From GWE2-42-39 sp034003625 (lineage in GTDB: Bacteria > Bacteroidota > Bacteroidia > Bacteroidales > Prolixibacteraceae), in assembly GCA_034003625.1 (NCBI GenBank), contig JAVEYG010000019.1, positions 1-64,000 on the forward strand: DNA of 64,000 nt. Reading direction: 5' to 3'. Under the pieces are notes generated by a model. The model saw only the letters and a program-made list of their open reading frames with translations, did no database searches and was not told the DNA's origin. The translations under genes were made by a program, and so were the position numbers. Within the stretch, counting starts at the first letter, position 1, and each line of letters starts with the position of its first letter. Below are positions 1-7,080 of the stretch, one piece after another.

Positions 1-1
1 C

Positions 2-61
2 AAAACCAACATTGTAACAGTTCCACCTCCTAAGCCTATCAAAGTTCTCCGAACATTTTAG
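2..61 (+). CDS. Possible 3' end of a truncated gene
   Basis: An open frame enters from the left edge and ends in TAG at 59-61, encoding 19 residues that finish in a proline-rich, basic tail (TVPPPKPIKVLRTF). The composition looks protein-like, and the next gene begins 55 bp downstream on the same strand. The fragment is too short to assign a family, and it could be chance. Confidence 0.3.
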   Translation, partial: KTNIVTVPPPKPIKVLRTF

Positions 62-116
62 AGAAACTCTGAAAGTGGGTTGATGTTTTCTATGAAAACA
101 AGACGGGGTTTACCGA

Positions 117-758
117 ATGCTTACTTTGAAATTTTTCTTTGGTTGGAGCATATCAGGTGAAGAACAAATTACAAATCATTTAAATAGGTTAAAAAATGAA
201 ATAAAACTTTTAAAGGAACTTGAAGAAAAAGAAAAAGAACTCCATCAAAATTTAAGTAAAAGTGAGATTTCGAAGGACTCTATTAATACAATTATGGATT
301 TAATTGATAAAGAAGCAAGTAATACGATTAATCTTCATTTTGATAATGTTGAGAAATTGGGTTATGGATTTCTTAGTCACTTATTAGAGACTCAAAAACT
401 CCCTTATTACCAGAATGAATTAGATAAAATAAAGAATAGGAAGAAAAAAATAGCAGAAACGCTAATTAAGCAGGAATGGTTTAAAAGTAAATTCAACACT
501 CATCAAATTAGTCAAGTTTTTAATTTATTAATTGATAAAAGGAGTTGGTCGAATAAGGCAACAACAGTGGGTTTAGCAAAAGAATATGAACTTTTATATG
601 CTTTCACAAGCTCATTAATCCACTTTAGCTCATATAGTGTATTTACTGAATATGAATTAAGAGAAGATGAGAAAATAATGTTTGCAAATTACTTTTATCA
701 ATATGTAAATAAAATTTTGGATGAAATTGATTACATGATAAAACCAAAGTATGATTAA
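117..758 (+). CDS. Unknown helical protein, possibly DUF5677-like C-terminus
   Basis: This encodes 213 residues that I do not assign to a family with confidence. The N-terminal third (about residues 17-60) is rich in Lys, Glu and Leu and should form a coiled coil. The C-terminal part contains a WSNK...LYAFTSSLIHFSSYSV stretch that resembles the Tyr/Ser/His-containing end of DUF5677-type proteins; this is a resemblance by eye only. No signal peptide or membrane segment is visible. The gene is strongly AT-rich compared with the core genes of the window, which suggests recent acquisition. Its stop overlaps the start of the next gene by 8 bp, so the two are probably co-translated. The ATG at 117 is the first in frame after a TGA at 93-95. 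Confidence 0.6.
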   Translation: MLTLKFFFGWSISGEEQITNHLNRLKNEIKLLKELEEKEKELHQNLSKSEISKDSINTIMDLIDKEASNTINLHFDNVEKLGYGFLSHLLETQKLPYYQNELDKIKNRKKKIAETLIKQEWFKSKFNTHQISQVFNLLIDKRSWSNKATTVGLAKEYELLYAFTSSLIHFSSYSVFTEYELREDEKIMFANYFYQYVNKILDEIDYMIKPKYD

Positions 759-1647
759 TTTTATTAGAAAATTGCTGAACAGTGATGAAATGAATGAAAC
801 TAATAGTTTTATTAAAAGTTATGAATATTACGAAAAAGAAATGATTTATATTCCAGAGACAGGAGAAGCGGGTGAGGCAGAAAAATCACAAAATGGAAAA
901 TACATAATATCTTGGCTTGATGGTGTTGTTCGGGAAGATGGTTTTCATTTAGGAGATAGAAAAAACGGAAATGGGTCAGTGATATTCTTATCTGATGAAA
1001 TGGAAAAAATATCTTTCGCATCATTTGAAAGACCTAATTATGGGAGAATAGCTAATACTGGAATTTTTTCAATCGTAGACATTTCATTTACTCATCAAAA
1101 TAATACTGTTTTCGTTATTAATCCATTTGAAAAGAAAGTTATATATAAATTAGAGATAAAGGCAAATGTATTAAATCAATGGTTGTCGGATGATGGAAAT
1201 TATTGTGCAATACAAGCTTGCAATTCGCATACAGAAGATAAATTTAAATTCTATTTAATTGATTTAAGGTACAATAAAATAGTTTTGAATAAAGAATTAT
1301 TAAAAGTTGACCTTCATGGATTCCCAGACAATTTAATCTTCCTTTTACCTGATAGATTCTCACTTAAATATAGATATGGAAGATTTGAATTTTTTATCAA
1401 AAATGGTGAACTTGTTGATAAAGATTATTTCTATGATATGGAAATAAAATGGTGCAAAGAAAGAATACATGAAAATTCTCCAAATAACTATAAAGCAAAA
1501 CTTTATCGACAAATTGGTGAAGCATATGAAAATCAATTAAAAATAAATGAAGCGATAAATTATTATAAGCAAGCATTAGAATTTGACCCCCAAATTGGAG
1601 TTAGTAAAAAATTAAAACAATTAATGAATATTTCTAAGGATATATAA
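751..1647 (+). CDS. Unknown protein with beta-rich N-terminus and C-terminal TPR
   Basis: This encodes 298 residues. The first ~230 are rich in beta-strand-like segments with repeated aromatic and Gly/Asp turns (for example NGKYIISWLDG and DDGNYCAIQA), as in a propeller or WD-like fold; this is inference from pattern. Residues ~240-290 carry a recognisable tetratricopeptide motif (GEAYENQLKINEAINYYKQA followed by LEFDP), a protein-interaction module. No signal peptide is seen. It overlaps the preceding unknown gene by 8 bp and shares its very AT-rich composition, so the two likely form a small transferred operon. A specific function cannot be given. A two-gene stress or defence module is possible but unproven. 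Confidence 0.6.
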   Translation: MINFIRKLLNSDEMNETNSFIKSYEYYEKEMIYIPETGEAGEAEKSQNGKYIISWLDGVVREDGFHLGDRKNGNGSVIFLSDEMEKISFASFERPNYGRIANTGIFSIVDISFTHQNNTVFVINPFEKKVIYKLEIKANVLNQWLSDDGNYCAIQACNSHTEDKFKFYLIDLRYNKIVLNKELLKVDLHGFPDNLIFLLPDRFSLKYRYGRFEFFIKNGELVDKDYFYDMEIKWCKERIHENSPNNYKAKLYRQIGEAYENQLKINEAINYYKQALEFDPQIGVSKKLKQLMNISKDI

Positions 1648-1917
1648 TCACAGTTGAACGTTCAGAGCGGTTTGACTAATTATTGGTGAAGCTAATACAA
1701 AGATTTTGGGTGGTGACACATTTTCACCATTTGACACGGAGTTAGCAACAAAAATATAGTCGGAGATGGAAAGCTGGGAGAAAAATATTCGAATCGACAT
1801 TTTTGTGTCTTGACAAATCTGACTTTACCGTTCGACTGGGACTGAAGTAGCGAAGCGTCTCCGAAACTGAATAAAGACAATGAAAAAAATAAGGAAAAAA
1901 GAACAACTAGGCTACAA

Positions 1918-2004
1918 CATCAGCTACCCGTCAAGTGCGGCAGCGGTGGTTTCCGTTGTGCATCTTTCCGCGCAGGCAGTTTCTCGGCTTGACAGGAAAT
2001 CGTC
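1918..2004 (+). repeat. Left copy of direct repeat flanking the TA module
   Basis: This segment begins CATCAGC and ends AATCGTC. It aligns by eye along its whole length with 2782-2865 in the same orientation. The last 30 positions, starting at GGCAGTTT, differ at only 4 sites; the left half is more diverged, with small gaps. Both copies are non-coding and lie on either side of higB-higA. Confidence 0.7.
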
Positions 2005-2068
2005 CGCAGTCCGCCTCTGTTGGTGTCTTTTACGTTCTGCCTCATGCTAACAGAAAAGCGCTTCATGG

Positions 2069-2092
2069 AAAATTTGGTTTAAAATTTGGTTC
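2069..2092 (+). promoter_or_regulatory. Tandem 12-bp repeat, candidate HigA operator
   Basis: AAAATTTGGTTT (2069-2080) is followed directly by AAAATTTGGTTC (2081-2092), 11 of 12 identical. The second copy contains the -33 TTTG of the higB promoter. Antitoxins with Xre-type HTH domains commonly repress their own operon, so a repeated site covering the promoter is a plausible operator; the binding is inference. Confidence 0.45.
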
Positions 2093-2116
2093 TTGTTGCC
2101 TAAACAGATAACTTTG
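2085..2116 (+). promoter_or_regulatory. Promoter of higB-higA
   Basis: TTTG at 2085-2088 and TAACTTTG at 2109-2116 are separated by 20 nt, a full match to the Bacteroidota primary sigma consensus. It lies about 20 nt upstream of the higB ATG at 2136. Confidence 0.75.
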
Positions 2117-2135
2117 TTTCGTAACTGAGAGTTTT

Positions 2136-2474
2136 ATGCGGACAACGTATGTTTATGGAAACGAATTTTGGGACTTTTATTATTCTCAAAGTACGGATAC
2201 CCAAAACAAAATAGATTGGACAATTGGTTTGGTCAGGTCGTTGAGAATGATTCCGGAGAAATTTTTCAAGCACCTTGACGGGACTGATGGACTTTTTGAG
2301 ATCAGGGTAAAAGTAGGCAGCGACATTTTTCGAATTTTCTGCTTCTTCGACGAAGGAAATTTGGTCATCCTGCTCAATGGGTTTCAGAAAAAGACCTACA
2401 AAACACCGAAAAATGAAATAGAGAAAGCAGAACATTTAAGAAAGAGATATTATGAAGACAAATCAAGAAAATAA
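2136..2474 (+). CDS. higB: HigB/RelE-type toxin (Gp49-like family)
   Basis: This encodes 112 residues. It matches the Gp49/HigB-like branch of the RelE toxin superfamily: a central DGLFEIRVKVGSDIFRIF segment (around residues 50-67), then a hydrophobic strand and the characteristic GFQKKTYKTP near residues 82-91, with a C-terminal basic helix. Family members cut mRNA, usually at the ribosome, and are neutralised by the paired HTH antitoxin. The toxin gene precedes the antitoxin gene, the usual order for hig systems, and overlaps it by 23 bp. Transcription likely starts from the consensus promoter just upstream. All visible family hallmarks are intact, so it is probably functional. Confidence 0.88.
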   Translation: MRTTYVYGNEFWDFYYSQSTDTQNKIDWTIGLVRSLRMIPEKFFKHLDGTDGLFEIRVKVGSDIFRIFCFFDEGNLVILLNGFQKKTYKTPKNEIEKAEHLRKRYYEDKSRK

Positions 2475-2760
2475 TCTGGTTTCCTGGGACGATCACCTGG
2501 ACAAGAAATACGGAAAATTAGGTACTCCAACCAGAGATAAGTACGAAGAAGAATTTGAAAATTTTAAAATTGGAGTACTTATTCAAGAGGCCAGAAAACA
2601 ACAGAACCTGACACAGGAAGAGTTGGCCTTAAAATGTGGCACAACAAAAAACTACATTTCGAGAATAGAGAACAATGCCAGCGACATTCGACTTTCGACA
2701 CTCATGAGAATAATTAGGGAGGGTCTTGGCGGACACCTTAAATTAAGCCTTGAAATTTAG
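2452..2760 (+). CDS. higA: HigA-type antitoxin, Xre-family HTH regulator
   Basis: This encodes 102 residues. An Xre/Cro-type helix-turn-helix spans roughly residues 37-95 (QNLTQEELALKCGTTKNYIS, then RIEN). The N-terminal ~35 residues are charged and probably include the toxin-contacting region. It overlaps the 3' end of the toxin gene by 23 bp, ensuring coupled expression. By analogy with characterised HigA proteins it should neutralise the toxin and autoregulate the operon, perhaps at the 12-bp tandem repeat in the promoter. The gene is followed within 25 bp by the second copy of the non-coding repeat. Confidence 0.9.
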   Translation: MKTNQENNLVSWDDHLDKKYGKLGTPTRDKYEEEFENFKIGVLIQEARKQQNLTQEELALKCGTTKNYISRIENNASDIRLSTLMRIIREGLGGHLKLSLEI

Positions 2761-2781
2761 GAAAAATAGTGCGAACGCATT

Positions 2782-2865
2782 CATCAGCATCCGCAAAGTT
2801 GATGGAATGGTTTTCGGTGTGTATCTTTTCTCTCTGGCAGTTTATTGGTTTGACAGGGAATCGTC
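2782..2865 (+). repeat. Right copy of direct repeat flanking the TA module
   Basis: This is the second copy of the repeat at 1918-2004, same orientation, starting CATCAGC and ending GAATCGTC. The start-to-start distance is 864 bp, with the TA module between the copies. Confidence 0.7.
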
Positions 2866-2925
2866 AGTAATCATTTACAGCATATAGCCTTAACCAGTTT
2901 TAGTTATAACTAACTCATTTCTATT

Positions 2926-4809
2926 ATGCCAATTGAAGTAAAAAGAACGTTTGATATTCTTGACCGCTACATGGAACTTTTCTCCAGGGAAGATGCTTTG
3001 GGAGGCAAGAAAGGCAACGAATGGTACACTTACAGTACCTCTGAATACCGCGAAAAATCACATCAGTTTGCAATGGGCCTGTTGACCCTGGGTCTGGAAA
3101 AGAACGATAAGGTGGCCACTGTTACCACCAACCGTCCGGAATGGAATTTTGCCGATATGGGGCTGGCCATGACCGGAGTAATACATGTACCAATTTATCC
3201 GACCATTGGAGAAGACGAATACCGCTACATTCTGAAACATGCAGAAACGAAGGTGCTGATTGTCGGCGACAAGAAATTGTACGAAAAACTGAAACCTATT
3301 GCCGACGAAATTAAGAGCATCCGGGAAATATATACGTTTGAAGAAGTTGAAGGCGCCAAAAGTTATGAAGAAATATTAAAACTGGGGGAATCGAAAAAAG
3401 ATGAATTTTCCGGAAAACTTCAGCAGATAAAAGATTCGATTGTGCCCGACGATCTGGCGACCATCATTTATACATCCGGCACGACCGGGGTTCCCAAAGG
3501 CGTGATGCTGACCCATGAAAACCTGGTGTCGAATTTCGTTGCCCATTCACACATGCACAATCTGGGGAAAGACCACCGGGTGATCAGCTTTCTCCCGCTT
3601 TGTCATGTTTACGAACGCAGTGTGAATTATCATTTTCAGTACAAAGGAATGGGCGTTTACTATGTGGGCAACCTCGGTCAGATTGTGTCGGCCATAAAAG
3701 AAATAAAGCCGCACATGTTCAACTCGGTACCGCGCCTGCTCGAGCGTGTCCACGACGGATTCGTGTCGAAAGGGAAAGAACTGAGCGGGCTGAAACGGGT
3801 TATTTATTTCTGGGCAATGAGGCTGACCCGCCATTTTGAGTACAACAAAAAATACAACTTTTTCCTGAAATTCAGGATCAAACTGGCCGACAAGCTGATT
3901 TATTCGAAATGGAGAGAAGCATTGGGAGGCAATATTACCTATATTGTTTCGGGAGGCGCAGCCTTGCAGCCAAACATTGCGCGGGTATTGGGAATGGCCG
4001 GCATGATGAACCTGGAAGGCTACGGGCTGACCGAAACATCGCCGGTGATTGCCGTAAACAACCCGGCAAAAGGAGAATTGAAAATCGGCACGGTAGGTCC
4101 GGTACTCAATAATGTCCAGGTAAAAATTGCTGAAGACGGGGAGATTCTCTGCAAAGGGCCCAGCGTGATGAAGGGCTACTACAAAGCCCCGGAATTAACA
4201 GCCGAGGTGATTGATGAAGAAGGCTGGTTCCACACCGGAGATATTGGCATTCTGGAAGAAGGCAAATACCTGAAAATTACCGACCGTAAAAAAGAGATGT
4301 TTAAACTTTCGGGCGGCAAATACATTGCCCCCCAGATGATCGAGAACAAGCTGAAAGCTTCCTTTTTTATTGAGCAGGCGATGGTGATCGGGGCCGGTGA
4401 GAAATTTGCCAGCGCGCTGATTTCCCCCAATTTTGAATTTTTGCACGACTGGTGCAGCGAGCGGAAAGTCCATTATCGCGACAACGAAGAGCTCATCGAA
4501 AAAGAAGAGGTCGTGGTACAAATACAAAAAGAAGTGGCCGCCATCAATAAAACACTGGGAGAACATGAAGAAATAAAACGGTTCAGGCTGGTATGCGAAG
4601 AATGGACGCCACAAACGGGCGAACTTTCACCCACCTTGAAGTTGAAACGAAACTATGTAGCCGACAAATACAAGGAGATTATTGATGAAATTTACATGGT
4701 CCAGAAAAACAATAAAACGAGTGGGAATGGCCTCCATTTACGACTTCCCAGGGTGAACCTGAACCTGCGGTTCGACATCAGTGGTTTTATCAAGAGGCTG
4801 AAATTCTGA
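2926..4809 (+). CDS. Long-chain fatty acid--CoA ligase (AMP-dependent synthetase)
   Basis: This encodes 627 residues, the usual size for long-chain acyl-CoA synthetases. It activates fatty acids with ATP and CoA through an acyl-adenylate. The P-loop-like adenylation signature YTSGTTGVPKG lies near residue 183. The motifs GYGLTETSP (~365) and GWFHTGDIG (~425), followed by TDRKKEMFKLSGGKYIAP, are all present. The C-terminus has a basic tail (~590-627) with no clear domain. The protein is soluble or peripheral. No operon partner is seen: the next gene is convergent, with a 9-bp gap. An ETF/acyl-CoA dehydrogenase operon elsewhere in the window could use its product. Substrate chain length is inferred from family resemblance. 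Confidence 0.93.
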   Translation: MPIEVKRTFDILDRYMELFSREDALGGKKGNEWYTYSTSEYREKSHQFAMGLLTLGLEKNDKVATVTTNRPEWNFADMGLAMTGVIHVPIYPTIGEDEYRYILKHAETKVLIVGDKKLYEKLKPIADEIKSIREIYTFEEVEGAKSYEEILKLGESKKDEFSGKLQQIKDSIVPDDLATIIYTSGTTGVPKGVMLTHENLVSNFVAHSHMHNLGKDHRVISFLPLCHVYERSVNYHFQYKGMGVYYVGNLGQIVSAIKEIKPHMFNSVPRLLERVHDGFVSKGKELSGLKRVIYFWAMRLTRHFEYNKKYNFFLKFRIKLADKLIYSKWREALGGNITYIVSGGAALQPNIARVLGMAGMMNLEGYGLTETSPVIAVNNPAKGELKIGTVGPVLNNVQVKIAEDGEILCKGPSVMKGYYKAPELTAEVIDEEGWFHTGDIGILEEGKYLKITDRKKEMFKLSGGKYIAPQMIENKLKASFFIEQAMVIGAGEKFASALISPNFEFLHDWCSERKVHYRDNEELIEKEEVVVQIQKEVAAINKTLGEHEEIKRFRLVCEEWTPQTGELSPTLKLKRNYVADKYKEIIDEIYMVQKNNKTSGNGLHLRLPRVNLNLRFDISGFIKRLKF

Positions 4810-4818
4810 TTTTTCCTG

Positions 4819-5610
4819 TTACCACACTGTTCTTACCAGTCCGCCGTCAACCTGCAGGCTGGCGCCTGTAATGTACGAGGCGGCATCCGAAAGAAGGAAA
4901 GCTCCGGCTTTGCCGAATTCTTCGGTTGTCCCGTAACGGCCAAGCGGAATTTTTCCTGTAATTTGTTTCTGAACCTCTGAAAGTTGTTGCCCACTTTGTT
5001 TCGCGATCGATTCGTCAAGCGCCCTCAGCCGGTCGGTGTCAATTCGTCCCGGCATCAGGTTGTTTACCCGGATATGGTACGGGGCCAGTTCCGTAGCCAG
5101 CGATTTCACCAGGCTGGCAACCCCCGATCGAAACACATTCGACAGCAATAACCGGTCGATAGGCTCTTTTACCGACAACGATGTAACGGTTGCGATGCTT
5201 CCTTTTTGCTGTTTTTTCATGGCGGGCAATACAGCCCGGATCATGCGTACAGCGCCCATCAACGTCAGGTTGAAAGCCTGCTGCCAGTCGTCGTCCGAAA
5301 AATCACCGAAACTTCCGGCTGGTGGGCCGCCTGCGTTGACCAGCAAACCGTCGATCCACCCGAATTTGTCTGCCACGGCATCCCTCCACAAAAGAATAGA
5401 CTTCCCGGAGGAAGCATCCATTGCAAAAGGGAAAACAATTGCCCCTGTTTCTTTCGCAAGTTCTTGTGCTGCCTGTTCAATTTCTTCTTTTGTACGACTG
5501 GAAATACAAACAATTGCCCCGTTTTTTGCCAGTTCACGCGCTACGCCGAACCCCAGTCCTTTGCTGGCTGCGGCGACCATAAAAACCTTGTCCTTTACCT
5601 GAAGGTCCAT
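4819..5610 (-). CDS. Atypical short-chain dehydrogenase/reductase family protein
   Basis: This encodes 263 residues with a Rossmann nucleotide-binding fold. The glycine-rich loop is present in variant form (AAASKGLGFG, residues 13-22), NAGG is at 92-95, and Ser144 occupies the catalytic serine position. The catalytic YxxxK pair expected at 157 and 161 reads SNVFR, with Ser and Arg instead of Tyr and Lys. An SDR subgroup with LSNxxR at this position is known to exist, so the change is probably ancestral rather than a sequencing error. Whether it still catalyses redox chemistry is uncertain. It lies 10 bp downstream of a small membrane protein gene and is probably co-transcribed with it. Confidence 0.85.
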   Translation of the reverse strand: MDLQVKDKVFMVAAASKGLGFGVARELAKNGAIVCISSRTKEEIEQAAQELAKETGAIVFPFAMDASSGKSILLWRDAVADKFGWIDGLLVNAGGPPAGSFGDFSDDDWQQAFNLTLMGAVRMIRAVLPAMKKQQKGSIATVTSLSVKEPIDRLLLSNVFRSGVASLVKSLATELAPYHIRVNNLMPGRIDTDRLRALDESIAKQSGQQLSEVQKQITGKIPLGRYGTTEEFGKAGAFLLSDAASYITGASLQVDGGLVRTVW

Positions 5611-5620
5611 TTTGCCCCTT

Positions 5621-6055
5621 TTACAATTTACTCCATGGAATACCGGCCAGCACCAAAATCATGGCAATAGAAAAAAAGATCGCCGCTATTTTGAACTTCA
5701 CCTGATCGGAGGCTGCTCTTTTCGACCGGGCCCTCCCGATATGGATCAACACCAGAGCTGCAAGCATGATACTGAAATGTTCGACAGCATAAAAACGCAG
5801 GTCGGGATTTTTCATGGCTGCCCCAAAATCGGCAAATGCAGCCTGGGTAACCGGACTTACAAAAAAGTAAAGAACCAGCCCGGTCAGTAATTGCAGGTCG
5901 AAAAGCGAGGTGAAAACCACGGCCAGTATATGGTCTGGTTTTTTCCATTTTTTGTTGCCAGCCCAGCCCATATAATATTTTACAAGAACGATAACGGCCA
6001 GCGCAAGGATCAGCCAGCGCAAGGTACTGTGAAGATGTAATAATCCGATGTACAT
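5621..6055 (-). CDS. Small four-helix integral membrane protein
   Basis: This encodes 144 residues with four hydrophobic segments (about residues 9-27, 45-68, 88-106 and 121-140). Histidines occur at the start of the first helix (HLHSTLRW) and in the third (EHFSIMLAALVLIHIG), an arrangement seen in small cytochrome-b-like membrane proteins of Bacteroidota. Haem binding is a guess from the His positions. It is the upstream member of a two-gene minus-strand unit with the SDR. A possible -7 element (TACTTTTG on the minus strand) lies at 6146-6153. Confidence 0.75.
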   Translation of the reverse strand: MYIGLLHLHSTLRWLILALAVIVLVKYYMGWAGNKKWKKPDHILAVVFTSLFDLQLLTGLVLYFFVSPVTQAAFADFGAAMKNPDLRFYAVEHFSIMLAALVLIHIGRARSKRAASDQVKFKIAAIFFSIAMILVLAGIPWSKL

Positions 6056-6232
6056 GATTCAGGAATGTTTTTATTACTGTATAGAACATTCCGGAATCCA
6101 TTTGGTTGAGTTTACCCTTAAACTTCTGTCTTTTCAACCTTGTCCCAAAAGTAGAAAACAAAGTGCCGCCCTTTACACGAGGCGCCCATTTTCCTGCTTT
6201 ATCAAAATTGATAAGGTATCCTGCCGATACAC

Positions 6233-6268
6233 AAAAAAACCTTCAGTTTTTGGCTGAAGGTTTTTCAT
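6233..6268 (-). terminator. Rho-independent terminator after the zinc-ribbon gene
   Basis: A 10-bp perfect stem (AAACCTTCAG 6237-6246 with CTGAAGGTTT 6254-6263) has a 7-nt loop and T-runs on both strands. It sits just downstream of the minus-strand gene ending at 6284. Confidence 0.85.
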
Positions 6269-6283
6269 ATCTGTTTCTCATGT

Positions 6284-7057
6284 TTATTCAGGATCTGCTG
6301 TTTCCAGGATATCTTTATCAACCAGGATGCGTCCACAGTATTCGCACACGATGATCTTCTTGCGGGAAGCGATGTCCATTTGCCGCTGTGGTGGAATTTT
6401 GTTAAAACATCCTCCGCAGGCATCACGCTGCACTGTGGCAACCGCCAGGCCATTGCGGGCATTTTTGCGGATACGTTTAAAAGCGGTAAGCAGGCGCCCT
6501 TCAATAAGCCCTTCAATTTTTTCTGATTTTGCTTTCAGCCTTTCTTCTTCAATTTTTGTTTCGGCAGTAATCTCTTCCAGTTCTTTTTTCTTGCGGTCCA
6601 AGTCTTCTTCACGTTCTTTCAGGTATGCAGAAGAAGTGCTGATTGCTTCTTTTTTATTGAAAAGTTCTGATGTAAATTCACGGATGCGTTTTTCTGAAAG
6701 TTCAATTTCCAATCGCTGGAATTCGATTTCCTTGCTCAGCGAATCATATTCACGGTTGTTCCGCACATGGTTTTGTTGTTCGGTATATTTGACGATCAGC
6801 GATTCCGATTCCTTGATCGCATTTTTCCGGTTGACGATTGATGTTTCCAATGTTTTTACATCGTCTTCATAATTGCTAAGCCGGGTTTTCAGGCCAGCAA
6901 TTTCATCTTCCAAATCCTGCACTTCCAAAGGTAATTCGCCGCGGAGCATCTTAATTTTGTCGATTTCCGAATTGACATTCTGCAGCTCGAATAAAGCTTT
7001 TAGCTTTTCGCTGATGGATATGCTTTTGCTTTCGTCTTTTACGTACTGTGTGTTCAT
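6284..7057 (-). CDS. Coiled-coil protein with C4 zinc ribbon (DUF164 family)
   Basis: This encodes 257 residues. Residues ~15-190 form a long Leu/Glu/Lys-rich coiled coil, and the C-terminus carries a zinc ribbon (CGGCFNKIPP, then CEYCGRIL). This architecture is the conserved DUF164/zinc-ribbon family, which in bacteria is typically encoded beside Nif3-like proteins, as here. A role in nucleic-acid or ribosome-linked processes has been proposed for relatives; the exact function is not evident from sequence. It is the last gene of a four-gene operon (peptidase, MerR, Nif3, zinc ribbon), 23 bp after nif3, and is followed by a strong terminator. Confidence 0.88.
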   Translation of the reverse strand: MNTQYVKDESKSISISEKLKALFELQNVNSEIDKIKMLRGELPLEVQDLEDEIAGLKTRLSNYEDDVKTLETSIVNRKNAIKESESLIVKYTEQQNHVRNNREYDSLSKEIEFQRLEIELSEKRIREFTSELFNKKEAISTSSAYLKEREEDLDRKKKELEEITAETKIEEERLKAKSEKIEGLIEGRLLTAFKRIRKNARNGLAVATVQRDACGGCFNKIPPQRQMDIASRKKIIVCEYCGRILVDKDILETADPE

Positions 7058-7080
7058 ATAATCTGTAATTATTTCCTGTT

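Larger units (their letters stand above)
1648..2135. other. 488-bp non-coding region with repeat copy 1 and the higBA promoter
   Basis: No convincing gene is present. A 62-codon minus-strand frame (1692-1880) has no recognisable content. The right half contains a repeat copy (1918-2004) that reappears after the toxin-antitoxin genes, and then the promoter region of higB with a 12-bp tandem repeat. Confidence 0.6.

Noticed and set aside
1692..1880. 62-codon minus-strand frame in the left intergenic region
   Set aside because: There is no recognisable motif, promoter or protein-like pattern. It lies in an AT-rich non-coding stretch.
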